NCBI GenBank assembly: GCA_043763625.1 | Contig: JAYULL010000163.1 | Location: 24,959 to 88,958 of the forward strand | Reading direction: 5' to 3' | DNA: 64,000 nucleotides | Origin: Rubrolithibacter sp043763625 | GTDB lineage: Bacteria; Bacteroidota; Bacteroidia; Sphingobacteriales; Sphingobacteriaceae | Shown: positions 34,597 through 43,813 of the stretch, piece after piece | Layout of the letters: each line of letters starts with the position of its first letter | Numbering within the stretch: the stretch's first letter is position 1 | Notes under the pieces: generated by a model | Told to the model about the DNA's origin: nothing | Databases searched by the model: none | The model's input: the letters and a program-made list of their open reading frames with translations, nothing else | Position numbers and translations under genes: made by a program

Positions 34597-35589
34597 TTAG
34601 CGAGAGTATTTTTTAAAATCTTTGTGCTCAACTTTATCTATAACTTCTTGAGGTAAAGATTTGAAATATTCATAGGTTATTTTAAGCCCTTCAGCTCTTG
34701 AAACTTTGGGTTCCCAGCCTAAAATTTCTCTGGCCTTGGTGATATCCGGCCTGCGTTGTTTAGGATCGTCGGTAGGTAGGGGTTGGGTGATTAATTTTTG
34801 TTTTGTACCTGTTAATTTTATAATCTCTTCGCCGAACTCTTTAATAGTGATCTCGTCGGGGTTTCCGATATTAACAGGAGAAGTATAATCAGAGAACAAT
34901 AATCGATAAATTCCTTCAATCAGATCTTCGACATAGCAAAAAGAACGTGTCTGCGATCCGTCTCCAAAAACTGTTAAATCTTCGCCTCGTATGGCCTGCC
35001 CGATAAACGCAGGTAAAACTCGTCCGTCATTGAGTCGCATCCGGGGGCCGTAAGTGTTGAAAATTCTAACGATGCGGGTTTCAACTCCGTGAAAGGTATG
35101 GTAAGCCATTGTAATGGCTTCTTGAAAACGCTTAGCTTCATCGTAAACTCCTCTTGGTCCTACAGGATTTACATTCCCCCAATACTCCTCGGGTTGAGGG
35201 TTTACACTCGGGTCCCCATAAACTTCAGAAGTTGAAGCAACTAAAATTCTTGCGTGCTTTTCACGAGCCAACCCTAACAAGTTATGCGTTCCTAATGAGC
35301 CTACTTTCAAGGTTTGAATCGGGATCTTCAGGTAATCTATAGGGCTTGCCGGGGAAGCAAAGTGAAGTATATAGTCCAACTGTCCGGGAACGTGTACAAA
35401 GTTTGATACATCATTATGATAAAACTCAAAATTCGGCAGCTTAAAGAGATGTTCAATATTTCTAAGGTCTCCGGTTATTAAGTTGTCCATCGCGACCACA
35501 TCAAACCCCTCTTTGATGAACCTATCACAAAGATGAGAACCTAGAAAACCGGCAGCACCGGTAATGAGTACACGTTTTTTTTCAGCCAT
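34597..35589 (-). CDS. UDP-glucuronate decarboxylase (UDP-xylose synthase)
   Basis: About 330 residues from MAEKKRVLITGAAGFLGSHL; the start codon overlaps the ugd stop by one base, so an upstream ATG at 35637 is rejected. The enzyme oxidises and decarboxylates UDP-glucuronate to UDP-xylose. NAD motif GAAGFLGSHLCDRF, catalytic YDEAKRFQEAI, and the Uxs hallmark RIFNTYGPRMRLNDGRV with the key arginine/aspartate. Being coupled to ugd, which makes its substrate, strengthens the call. The sugar is probably destined for exopolysaccharide. Confidence 0.92.
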   Translation of the reverse strand: MAEKKRVLITGAAGFLGSHLCDRFIKEGFDVVAMDNLITGDLRNIEHLFKLPNFEFYHNDVSNFVHVPGQLDYILHFASPASPIDYLKIPIQTLKVGSLGTHNLLGLAREKHARILVASTSEVYGDPSVNPQPEEYWGNVNPVGPRGVYDEAKRFQEAITMAYHTFHGVETRIVRIFNTYGPRMRLNDGRVLPAFIGQAIRGEDLTVFGDGSQTRSFCYVEDLIEGIYRLLFSDYTSPVNIGNPDEITIKEFGEEIIKLTGTKQKLITQPLPTDDPKQRRPDITKAREILGWEPKVSRAEGLKITYEYFKSLPQEVIDKVEHKDFKKYSR

Positions 35590-36902
35590 TATGCTTCTAT
35601 AATTTTTCTTCCGATACTGTTGTAATAGTAACCACAATCTATCATTTTTTGTAGATCGTATAAATTGCGTCCGTCAAAAATAACCTTTGATTTTAAAGAT
35701 TTTTCGATTTTTTCGAAATCAGGAGTACGGAATAGTGACCATTCGGTTACAATGATCAAGGCATCGGCATTTTGAAGTGCTACATAAGGGTCGGCAGCAT
35801 ATTCAATAATATCACCTTTAATTTTTTTAACGTTTTCTATTGCTTCAGGATCGTAAGCAACAACATGTGCTCCTTCTTTAACTAATTCATCAATTATATA
35901 AAGAGCCGGCGCTTCGCGGATATCATCGGTTTCAGGCTTAAAAGCCAATCCCCACAGGGCAAATTTCTTGCCTTTAAGATCGCCGTTATAATATTTACGC
36001 ATTTTGGCAACAATAACCGTTTTTTGATTCTCGTTAACTTCCATCACTGACTTCAAAATTTTGAAATCGTATTTCGCTTCATCGGCCGATTTCGCTAAAG
36101 CTTGAACATCTTTAGGAAAGCAACTTCCTCCGTATCCTACACCCGGGAATAGAAAGCGTTTTCCTATGCGGCTATCCGCTCCTATACCGCGTCGTACCAT
36201 ATCTACATCAGCTCCTACAAGTTCACAAAGATTTGCAACCTCATTCATGAAAGTGATTTTGGTGGCCAAAAAGGAATTGGCCGCGTACTTGGTAAGTTCA
36301 GAGGAGCGCTCATCCATGAAAATTATGGGATTTCCGGAACGAACATAAGGGCCGTAAAGTTCTTCCATTAATTTGCGTGCCCGATCGCTTCGAGTACCCA
36401 CAACCACCCGATCAGGCTTCATAAAATCTTCCACCGCAACACCTTCTCGTAAAAATTCCGGATTAGAAACCACATCTACTACCACTGAAGTATTTTCTTT
36501 AAAAACAGCAGTTACTTTATCTGCGGTTCCTACAGGTACAGTCGACTTAGTAACAACCACTTTATAATCGGTAATAAGTTTGGCGATGTCTTTGGATGCG
36601 CCTAATACAAAACTTAAATCGGCGGAGCCGTCTCCACCCGGAGGGGTTGGAAGTGCCAAGAATATAATCTTTGCATCTACAATAGCTTTAGCTAAATCTG
36701 TCGTAAATTCCAGCCTTCCTTGCTCAATGTTTCTATGAAAAAGAAATTCTAAACCGGGCTCATAAATTGGAACCTGACCCTGTTTCATTTTTTGAACTTT
36801 TTCCTCATTGATGTCTACACAGGTCACAGTATTTCCGGTTTCTGCTAAACATGTCCCGGTGACCAGTCCTACGTATCCGGTTCCAACAACTGCTATTTTC
36901 AT
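35589..36902 (-). CDS. ugd: UDP-glucose 6-dehydrogenase
   Basis: A 437-residue enzyme that oxidises UDP-glucose twice to UDP-glucuronate using NAD. N-terminal Rossmann motif VGTGYVGLVTGTCLAE and the catalytic-cysteine motif GVGYGGSCFPKDVQAL are clear, and the C-terminal domain (KFALWGLAFKPETDDIREAP) is intact. It is first in the cluster, with the decarboxylase overlapping its stop. TATCTTCG, one base off the -7 consensus, lies on the minus strand about 45 bases upstream. Confidence 0.96.
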   Translation of the reverse strand: MKIAVVGTGYVGLVTGTCLAETGNTVTCVDINEEKVQKMKQGQVPIYEPGLEFLFHRNIEQGRLEFTTDLAKAIVDAKIIFLALPTPPGGDGSADLSFVLGASKDIAKLITDYKVVVTKSTVPVGTADKVTAVFKENTSVVVDVVSNPEFLREGVAVEDFMKPDRVVVGTRSDRARKLMEELYGPYVRSGNPIIFMDERSSELTKYAANSFLATKITFMNEVANLCELVGADVDMVRRGIGADSRIGKRFLFPGVGYGGSCFPKDVQALAKSADEAKYDFKILKSVMEVNENQKTVIVAKMRKYYNGDLKGKKFALWGLAFKPETDDIREAPALYIIDELVKEGAHVVAYDPEAIENVKKIKGDIIEYAADPYVALQNADALIIVTEWSLFRTPDFEKIEKSLKSKVIFDGRNLYDLQKMIDCGYYYNSIGRKIIEA

Positions 36903-36969
36903 ATGTAATTAAATTATATTTTATATTTTTAACGCTCTCTCGGGCGAAGATAGTAATTATGCAATAAAC

Positions 36970-38199
36970 ATGCTTTTCGTTTATGATTTTAGCATCAAAC
37001 TTTATTATTTGTTAATATTTCTTTTCTCATTCTTTAATAGAAAAGCGAAACTTTGGATTGATGGGCGGAGAAATATCTTTCAAAAAATAGAACCTTTTAC
37101 TGTAAACAAGCCAATTTGGTTTCATTTTGCTTCCTTAGGTGAATTTGAACAGGGAAGACCGGTCTTGGAAGCGTTAAAAGGTAAATTTCCCGAGAAAAAA
37201 ATTGTAATTAGTTTTTTCTCATCTTCGGGTTATGAAGTCAGGAAAAATTATGCTTTAGCGGATTTGGTTGTGTATTTGCCTTTAGATACTACAGCAAATG
37301 CTAAGAGATTCGTTACTTTGATTAACCCGGAATTTGCTGTTTTTACCAAGTACGAATACTGGTATCATTACTTTAACGAACTCAATAAAAGGCAAATACC
37401 GACTTTCGTAATTTCAGCAATATTCAGAAAAAACCAATCCTTTTTTAGATGGTACGGAGCACTAAACCGAAAAATGCTCGCCTTTATTTCGCACATTTTC
37501 GTGCAAGACGAGCAGAGTAAACTATTCCTAAGTGAGATTGGCATCACGAAGGTTACCGTCAGCGGTGATACCAGATTTGATCGCGTGTATCAAAATGCAA
37601 AAGATATCGAAGAGAATGATCTGATAAGCTGCTTTTGCGGAAATAATAAGGTTTTTATTGCCGGAAGTACATGGCCAACTGACGAAAAATTAATAGCGGA
37701 ACTTGCCGGAAAGATGCCGGATTGGAAGTTTATAATTGCCCCGCATGAAATTAAAGAAGAAAAAATAAAAGATTTAATTCACATGCTACCTAACGGCAAA
37801 GCGATTAGATTTTCGGAAGCCGAGGAGAAGAGATTAGCGCAAGCGTCAATCCTTATTATCGACAACATCGGCCTGTTGTCTGCTTTGTACCGGTACGGAA
37901 ACATTTCTTATATCGGGGGCGGATTCGGTGCGGGGATTCATAATACGCTAGAAGCGGCGGCTTTTGGCATGCCGGTCTTATTCGGACCGAAGTATAAAAA
38001 ATTCCCGGAAGCAAAAGAGCTTATAAATAGAGGTGCCGGCTTTAGTATCACTAGTTTTGACGAATTGCAAGTTGTAGTATCTAAACTGCAAACACCCGAA
38101 AAAATTGAAGAACCTGGAATAAAGGCAGCGAATTACGTGGCCGAAAAAATCGGTGCGACCGAAATTATTTTACACAAAATTTCGGCGAATGTTTATTAA
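36970..38199 (+). CDS. waaA: 3-deoxy-D-manno-octulosonic acid (Kdo) transferase
   Basis: A 409-residue inner-membrane glycosyltransferase adding Kdo to lipid A precursor, a core step of lipopolysaccharide assembly. The N-terminus is hydrophobic (LYYLLIFLFSFFN) and continues with WFHFASLGEFEQGRPVLEAL, which has the catalytic glutamate. The donor-binding end has SYIGGGFGAGIHNTLEAAAFG. It is divergent from ugd and overlaps the GNAT gene by 11 bases. Confidence 0.94.
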   Translation: MLFVYDFSIKLYYLLIFLFSFFNRKAKLWIDGRRNIFQKIEPFTVNKPIWFHFASLGEFEQGRPVLEALKGKFPEKKIVISFFSSSGYEVRKNYALADLVVYLPLDTTANAKRFVTLINPEFAVFTKYEYWYHYFNELNKRQIPTFVISAIFRKNQSFFRWYGALNRKMLAFISHIFVQDEQSKLFLSEIGITKVTVSGDTRFDRVYQNAKDIEENDLISCFCGNNKVFIAGSTWPTDEKLIAELAGKMPDWKFIIAPHEIKEEKIKDLIHMLPNGKAIRFSEAEEKRLAQASILIIDNIGLLSALYRYGNISYIGGGFGAGIHNTLEAAAFGMPVLFGPKYKKFPEAKELINRGAGFSITSFDELQVVVSKLQTPEKIEEPGIKAANYVAEKIGATEIILHKISANVY

Positions 38200-38770
38200 G
38201 GAGACAGTTTTTGAAACAAAAAACACATTGCTTAGGCCGTTAAAGCGGAAAGACTTCACCGGATTTTATGCTATTGCCGGCGATAAAGACACTTGGAAGT
38301 GGTACGCCGAAGACTTAAGCTTAAAAGAAAACTTGCAACATTGGATAGCGCAAGCTTGTGACGAATTCAGGAAGGAAGTACGCTACCCGTTTACGATAAT
38401 CGACAAAAAGACTAAAGAACTTGCCGGCTCTACAAGCTTTTTGAATATTAGTTTTAAGGATGAAAGAATCGAAATAGGTCATACTTGGATGGGGAAGAAG
38501 TTTCATTCTACCGGTTTAAATCGTGAGGCTAAATTTTTGTTATTTACTTATGCGTTTGAAGCTTTAAATATGAAACGCGTAGAATTAAAAACCGATGTTA
38601 TTAATCTGCGATCGCGAAGGGCAATAGAAAAGGTCGGCGGCGTAGAAGAAGGTATTTTGCGTAGCCATATGATTATGCAAAACGGAAGGCGACGGGACTC
38701 AATTTACTACAGTATTTTATCAGATGAGTGGCCGCAAGTTAAGAAAACAGTTTTTGGAGATTTAACCTAA
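38189..38770 (+). CDS. GNAT family acetyltransferase (RimJ/RimL-like)
   Basis: About 193 residues from MFIKETVFETKNTLLRPLKR; the ATG overlaps the end of waaA, and a longer frame from 38153 is less likely. RimL-type N-acetyltransferase text: LRPLKRKDFTGFYAI, IGHTWMGKKFHSTGLNREAK and VELKTDVINLRSRRAIEKVG, which contain the acetyl-CoA binding region. The acceptor (protein N-terminus, antibiotic or small amine) cannot be told. Confidence 0.88.
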   Translation: MFIKETVFETKNTLLRPLKRKDFTGFYAIAGDKDTWKWYAEDLSLKENLQHWIAQACDEFRKEVRYPFTIIDKKTKELAGSTSFLNISFKDERIEIGHTWMGKKFHSTGLNREAKFLLFTYAFEALNMKRVELKTDVINLRSRRAIEKVGGVEEGILRSHMIMQNGRRRDSIYYSILSDEWPQVKKTVFGDLT

Positions 38771-39783
38771 ATACCCTTCGCAATTCCCGCCAAAGCCTCA
38801 ATCCACTTCGGATTATCGTTCAAACTCTCGACTAACTGTACTTTTTCTCCCCCTAAAGCTTTAAAGTCGTCGTTGTATTCCTCGGAAATTTCATACAGCG
38901 TTTCTAAACAATCTGCTACAAAGGCCGGACTTAACACCAATAATCGCTTGGCCCCCTTTTTTGCTTGCTCGCGAATGGTGTCAGGTGTAAAAGGCTGTAT
39001 CCAGGGCTCCTTACCTAATCGAGATTGAAAAGCAACGGTGTAACGATCTTTTGATAAGTTCATTTTTTCTGCTATTAGTCGAGCAGTATCATGACATTGA
39101 GCAGAGTAGCAGTATTTATTTACTTCAGTGAGTTGAGAGCAACAATCGGCAGCCTTTAAGCAATGATTGCCGGAAAAATCCGCTTTTATCATTTGCCGTT
39201 GAGGTAATCCGTGAAAGCTGAAAATAATATGATCAAATGAATCGGGTTCATATTTAGCAGCATTGTCGGCGAAAACCCCTATCATTCCGGCATCATTATG
39301 AAATGAATTGATAAACGAGATATTCGGTACAGTTTGCCACTTGCCCACAATGCCCATTATCTTTTGATAAACCGAACCCGTTGATGCCGAAGCGTATTGA
39401 GGGAACATGGGAATTACTTTTATGCTGTCTAAATTTAATTCGCGAAGCTTTTGTAAGCTCTTTTCGATGGAGGGGCTCTGGTAGCGCATGGCAAGTTCTA
39501 CGACATATTCCTCGCCTAATTTTTCTTGTAAAAGCTCTTTGGCTTTTACACTGTAGTAGAGTAAAGGCGACCCGTTTTCAGTCCAAACTTTTTTATAAAT
39601 TTTTGATGAATTAGACGTGCGAAAAGGAATAATAATACCTCTAACCAATAAATTACGCTTTACAGTATTAATATCTATAACGCGTTCATCCATTAAAAAC
39701 TCGTCCAAATATTTTCGTACATCCGGCTTTTCCGGGCTATCCGGCGTTCCTAAATTCACTAAAAAAATTCCTTTTTTCTTCAT
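38767..39783 (-). CDS. hemH: ferrochelatase
   Basis: About 338 residues from MKKKGIFLVNLGTPDSPEKP; an upstream ATG at 39807 adds eight residues before this conserved start. It inserts iron into protoporphyrin IX, the last step of haem synthesis. The active-site histidine is in FSFHGLPQRQM and the second conserved region VLSPAFVADCLETLYEI is present. It is the last gene of the minus-strand carotenoid run, 82 bases after crtW, and the two may be on one message. Confidence 0.95.
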   Translation of the reverse strand: MKKKGIFLVNLGTPDSPEKPDVRKYLDEFLMDERVIDINTVKRNLLVRGIIIPFRTSNSSKIYKKVWTENGSPLLYYSVKAKELLQEKLGEEYVVELAMRYQSPSIEKSLQKLRELNLDSIKVIPMFPQYASASTGSVYQKIMGIVGKWQTVPNISFINSFHNDAGMIGVFADNAAKYEPDSFDHIIFSFHGLPQRQMIKADFSGNHCLKAADCCSQLTEVNKYCYSAQCHDTARLIAEKMNLSKDRYTVAFQSRLGKEPWIQPFTPDTIREQAKKGAKRLLVLSPAFVADCLETLYEISEEYNDDFKALGGEKVQLVESLNDNPKWIEALAGIAKGI

Positions 39784-39865
39784 CTCAGAATTTAAATCTC
39801 GCTCCAATATTCGTGAAAATATTTTTGCACTTGTGGTCCAATAATTTCTATTGACTAATTGCTGA

Positions 39866-40540
39866 CTAATTCTTCAACTTCCACAATTGCCACCAAGGTG
39901 TAGAAGGCGAGTCGTGGTGTTCGTAATGGTAGCCGAAAAAATAGCAGCTCAAAAAAGCAAACAAATGGTTTTTCTGCTGTGTTCGGGATTGATGCCGGTT
40001 CTGATGCTCGCCATGGTGTGGGAGCCAAGTACCGAAATAAAATAATTGCAACGTGCTGAGCAATGCCGGAATTACCCAAAACAAGACCAGGTTGGCTTCT
40101 TGAATCCAAATCTTAAGCACATTGAAAATTACAGCCATAGTAAGTATTTGCCACCAAGAAATGTATTCGAAGATAAAGCTGAAATACCACTTTAGAAAAC
40201 TTCCTTGGTGATAATCAGGGTCATCATCCGTGTGTACATGCCTGTGGTGTTGATGATGCTTTCCGTAAAGTCTATTGTACGGGAAAACCGCGTAGAGCAA
40301 AGTGCAAATCCAACCTAGGGTAGTATTAATTTTCCGATTAGGCGAAATAATCCCGTGCATTGAATCATGAGCGGTAATGAAAAGCCCGGTATATAAGTGC
40401 ATTTGGACCAAAGCCATTAAATAAGCCCATGGATTAGTAAATGAAAAATCCCAACGAAGCAGAAAAAAAAGGGATGTAAACCAACAGAATATAATCACCA
40501 AGGCAATTAATACTCCGAGGTTTGAGGGATATTTTGCCAT
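39866..40540 (-). CDS. crtW: CrtW-type beta-carotene ketolase
   Basis: About 224 residues from MAKYPSNLGVL; an earlier ATG at 40615 lies inside ispH and is rejected. It is a di-iron membrane enzyme that adds a 4-keto group to a beta-ionone ring. Histidine clusters fit CrtW rather than plain desaturases: ITAHDSMHGI, KHHQHHRHVHTDDDPDYHQG, FYFGTWLPHHGEHQN and FFGYHYEHHDSPSTPWWQL. At least four membrane helices are visible. It sits nine bases after ispH. Confidence 0.88.
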   Translation of the reverse strand: MAKYPSNLGVLIALVIIFCWFTSLFFLLRWDFSFTNPWAYLMALVQMHLYTGLFITAHDSMHGIISPNRKINTTLGWICTLLYAVFPYNRLYGKHHQHHRHVHTDDDPDYHQGSFLKWYFSFIFEYISWWQILTMAVIFNVLKIWIQEANLVLFWVIPALLSTLQLFYFGTWLPHHGEHQNRHQSRTQQKNHLFAFLSCYFFGYHYEHHDSPSTPWWQLWKLKN

Positions 40541-40548
40541 CTCGGAAT

Positions 40549-41397
40549 TTAAAATTTTTCTAAAAGCTCCTTGACCTGTTCCATTAACCACATTGGGGTT
40601 GAAGTTGCCCCGCATATCCCTACAGTGTCGTAAGGGTCGAACATCGAGTATTCGAGTTCGGCAGGACTGGAGACAAAGTAAGTATTCGGATTATATTGCT
40701 TACAAACCTCAAAAAGTACCCTCCCGTTAGACGATTTTTTTCCCGAAACAAAAATGATCTTATCGAAATCTCCTACAAAATTTCTCAGCTCTTCGTTTCT
40801 GTTGGATACTTGCCGGCAAATGGTGTCGTTTGCTTTTAACTCGTAGCCTCGACTTATTAACTCGTCTTTTATCGCGTAGAATTTATCAGTACTTTTTGTT
40901 GTTTGGCTGTACAAAGTAATTTTTTGGGGCAGCTCTACTTCGTCTAACTCTTCTAAGCTTTGAAAAACCAAGGCAGTATTATCGGTTTGTCCCTCTAAGC
41001 CTATAACTTCGGCGTGGCCGTGCTTACCGAAAATCAGAATCTTTTCAGAAGCATCATAAGAATTTTTAATTCGGTTTTGAAGCTTTAAAACAACCGGGCA
41101 AGAAGCATCAATCAAAGTGATGTTATTATTGAGAGCAGTTCGGTAGGTTTCCGGCGCCTCGCCGTGGGCTCTAATCAAAACTTTTTCGTTTTGTAAAGTT
41201 GCCAAATCCGCATGATCAATTATTCGAAGGCCCTTGGCTTTCAACCGCTCTACCTCTTCGTCGTTATGCACAATGTCGCCAAGACAATACAAATATCCGT
41301 CTTCATGCAATATTTCTTCGGCCATATCTATTGCGTATACAACACCAAAACAAAATCCGGAAGATTTATCTATTGTAACCTTTAAATGATACGACAT
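40549..41397 (-). CDS. ispH: 4-hydroxy-3-methylbut-2-enyl diphosphate reductase
   Basis: A 282-residue iron-sulfur enzyme, the last step of the MEP pathway, giving IPP and DMAPP. The three cluster cysteines are present: C16 in SSGFCFGVV, C100 in DASCPVV and one in NDTICRQVSNR; H44 (GDIVHN) and H78 (IRAHGE) also match. Its place between the CruF-like gene and crtW suggests that isoprenoid supply and carotenoid modification are co-expressed. Confidence 0.95.
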   Translation of the reverse strand: MSYHLKVTIDKSSGFCFGVVYAIDMAEEILHEDGYLYCLGDIVHNDEEVERLKAKGLRIIDHADLATLQNEKVLIRAHGEAPETYRTALNNNITLIDASCPVVLKLQNRIKNSYDASEKILIFGKHGHAEVIGLEGQTDNTALVFQSLEELDEVELPQKITLYSQTTKSTDKFYAIKDELISRGYELKANDTICRQVSNRNEELRNFVGDFDKIIFVSGKKSSNGRVLFEVCKQYNPNTYFVSSPAELEYSMFDPYDTVGICGATSTPMWLMEQVKELLEKF

Positions 41398-41433
41398 ACT
41401 TATAAATCGAGTAAAATTACTAATTGTTTTCTT

Positions 41434-42072
41434 TTAAAAGGCCCAAAGATTCAGGGCTGCAAAGAAAAGCAGTTGGATAACAAACATTATGCTTCCGGCA
41501 ATATTTCGTTTGTGAAAACGCAGTTCAAAAAAAATGCGGAGCATTATAAAAGAGAATACAAACCATGCGACATAGTTGATAAAAGGGACCGCCATCGAAT
41601 CCCACTGCCAATAATCAAATTTAATTGCAATCGGCTCAATTAATATATCGAGAAGCACAAGAAACCCTGCCCCGACCAGTGAACGAATGAAATAGCTCTT
41701 AATTTGAAAATTGCGCACTAACATTCCGGTAGAATAAATTAGGATAAACCAATTTAAACCAATTACAGGGGGAACGCCCGTAACTTTTAAACCCAGCGCC
41801 GAACCATACCGGTACGAGCCGAAAATTACTCCTGTTGATACACCGACAAGTTCAACTAAAAAACCGGCAAGGCAGCTTATTACTACAAAAAGTCCGAAAT
41901 CTGTATTCTTTTTTTGATGACTTATTATTATAAGGGCAAACATCAATACCAAGTGAAAGGGGATGAGCTTTATAAACAAAGTAGTTAGGGTGGGGATTAA
42001 AAATCCCGCTAAGCCTACACCATGAAACAGTACAATTAAAATACTGCAAAAAACAGTGGTTTTAATTCTCAT
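41434..42072 (-). CDS. cruF: CruF-type carotenoid 1',2'-hydratase (PF04240)
   Basis: A 212-residue membrane protein with six or so helices. The text ELVGVSTGVIFGSYRYG, GVPPVIGLNWFILIYS and EPIAIKFDYWQW is characteristic of the carotenoid biosynthesis family PF04240, which includes CruF (adds water to the psi end of gamma-carotene) and the archaeal bisanhydrobacterioruberin hydratase. It overlaps the glycosyltransferase gene by 11 bases. A hydroxyl at C-1' would be the site for sugar attachment. Choice of CruF is based on context. Confidence 0.8.
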   Translation of the reverse strand: MRIKTTVFCSILIVLFHGVGLAGFLIPTLTTLFIKLIPFHLVLMFALIIISHQKKNTDFGLFVVISCLAGFLVELVGVSTGVIFGSYRYGSALGLKVTGVPPVIGLNWFILIYSTGMLVRNFQIKSYFIRSLVGAGFLVLLDILIEPIAIKFDYWQWDSMAVPFINYVAWFVFSFIMLRIFFELRFHKRNIAGSIMFVIQLLFFAALNLWAF

Positions 42073-43159
42073 TAATTATAGTACGACCTTTCCACGTTAT
42101 GGACTTGGTTAGATATTTTTGAACTGAAACTGCGGCTATTACTAATAAAGAAATCATTTGAACCGGATGTAAAAGAATATTAAATGCCGCTCTTTGCCCG
42201 CTCATTAATGAAATCATAAGTCGCGTAAGCACTATTAAGGTGATATAAAAAAACAAGAGGCTCCAATTTAAGTATAATGCAATAAAAACAGGGCCGAGTA
42301 TAACCAGTAATAAGTAGCATATTAATGCTGCAATGTTATTGTTAAAACCGGCTAAGAGATTTTTACTGAAACCGGAAACTGCATCGCGATAGCCCGTATA
42401 CATTCTGCATTTTACATACCCGTTTGCTAATAGCGTTTCTGCAACGTAACCTCTCTGCTTTAAAATTTTCATGATTTCAATATCCTCAACCACTTTATCC
42501 TTCACACGCTTATGCCATTGTTCGTTTCGGTAAATACTTGCTTCAAACAGCATGAACTGTCCGCTCGCGGCAGAAAAAGAGGCACTCTTAGACAGCCTTA
42601 CAAGCCTAAGCGGCAATAAGTTCAACAATAAAAAATGCATTAAGGGAACTACAGCATACTCACCTGTAGTAATCATTATTTGATTGGTAAAAAGGCTTAA
42701 TAAGGCTAGATGACTTATTTTCATCCGATTTATTGAATTGTTTATTAAACCTTCTTTAACTTTTTCGTCGGCGTCTAAAAACAACAGGTATTTGCCTTTT
42801 GCCTGTTTAGCCAACTGGTGGCAAGCAAAATTTTTCCCGAGCCAGCCCGCTCGCAAAGGCTCGCCTTTTAAAACTTGAAAACGTTTATCCTTTTCAGCAA
42901 ACACACTACAGGCCTCAAAAGTTCGATCCTCTGAGTCGTCGTCTAAAACTATTACCTCGTAGTTTTGATAATCTTGCTCTTGTATGGATTGCAACAAACG
43001 GACGATGTTTTTCTCCTCGTTACGTGCCGGAATAAGGATAGAAACCGGGTCAGAAAATTGCGTTACAGATGTTGTGAGTTTAGGATTAGAAATAAAATTA
43101 AATAGCGTTATCGCGAAACGAATAATAAGGAAGAAGAAGATCACGTAGTATAAAATCAT
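42062..43159 (-). CDS. family 2 glycosyltransferase, likely carotenoid-glycosylating (CruC-like)
   Basis: A 365-residue GT2 enzyme with one N-terminal and several C-terminal membrane helices. Nucleotide-sugar site: VSILIPARNEEKNIVRLL, VIVLDDDSEDRT, and the DxD-like FLDADEKVKEG. The topology matches CruC and CrtQ, which transfer glucose to carotenoids. It is tightly packed: one base after the acyltransferase gene and 11 bases overlap with cruF. Acceptor identity is inferred from neighbours. Confidence 0.75.
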   Translation of the reverse strand: MILYYVIFFFLIIRFAITLFNFISNPKLTTSVTQFSDPVSILIPARNEEKNIVRLLQSIQEQDYQNYEVIVLDDDSEDRTFEACSVFAEKDKRFQVLKGEPLRAGWLGKNFACHQLAKQAKGKYLLFLDADEKVKEGLINNSINRMKISHLALLSLFTNQIMITTGEYAVVPLMHFLLLNLLPLRLVRLSKSASFSAASGQFMLFEASIYRNEQWHKRVKDKVVEDIEIMKILKQRGYVAETLLANGYVKCRMYTGYRDAVSGFSKNLLAGFNNNIAALICYLLLVILGPVFIALYLNWSLLFFYITLIVLTRLMISLMSGQRAAFNILLHPVQMISLLVIAAVSVQKYLTKSITWKGRTIINEN

Positions 43160-43160
43160 T

Positions 43161-43784
43161 TTAAATTACTCGTGCGATTTGCGTGGTCAGCGAATCTTGA
43201 TGATGTAAATTATAAATTGTGCTAATGTCCGGAGAATTGTCGGTTTTAATACAATTTTGCTTTTTCAAATATGCTGTTATAGTTGGGTTTCGATGTTGAA
43301 AATAATCAAAAAACATGCTAACAAAGAGATATTGAAAGGTTTTGTTTGAGTGCTCCACAATTTTTGAAAGGCCTTTTTGAAATTCAATTTCGCATACATG
43401 ATTTGAAAAAAGTTTTCCTTGCGGAAAAATCAGAAGCAAATTTCCCGGATTATTTAGCAGCTCGCCTGCAAACTTCAGCGAGTTTAAAACATCTTTAGAA
43501 TTTCTGCCGATGGAAAAAGCGCCCATATGCTTTAAAAAACCGATTTTATTGTAATTCTCTTCAGACACCATCACATAAAACTTCTTCTTAACCACTAATC
43601 GGTTCAGTTGAAAAATCAAAAAGCCATCCCACCACGAAAAGTGGTTAGAAAGAACAAGTACTGCTTTATCAATATCGATTTCAACCCGGTTATAATTAAA
43701 CTCTTTAAAGTCCTTTTTTATAAGCCGGTTTATGTACCATGAAAAAAAGCGGTAAATAAAAGTATTTTGCTTCGGCTTGAGCAT
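43161..43784 (-). CDS. lysophospholipid acyltransferase family protein, likely carotenoid-glycoside acyltransferase (CruD-like)
   Basis: A 207-residue PlsC-type acyltransferase. The catalytic HX4D motif is NHFSWWDG, and the second block LLIFPQGKLFSN with the conserved Gly follows. It has no strong membrane helix. In green sulfur bacteria an acyltransferase (CruD) adds a fatty acid to the sugar of a carotenoid glucoside made by CruC; gene order here (desaturase, acyltransferase, glycosyltransferase, CruF) mirrors that logic. Ordinary phospholipid synthesis is the alternative. Confidence 0.72.
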   Translation of the reverse strand: MLKPKQNTFIYRFFSWYINRLIKKDFKEFNYNRVEIDIDKAVLVLSNHFSWWDGFLIFQLNRLVVKKKFYVMVSEENYNKIGFLKHMGAFSIGRNSKDVLNSLKFAGELLNNPGNLLLIFPQGKLFSNHVCEIEFQKGLSKIVEHSNKTFQYLFVSMFFDYFQHRNPTITAYLKKQNCIKTDNSPDISTIYNLHHQDSLTTQIARVI

Positions 43785-43813
43785 GTTATTTAAACACTAA
43801 ATGTGCTAAAATA

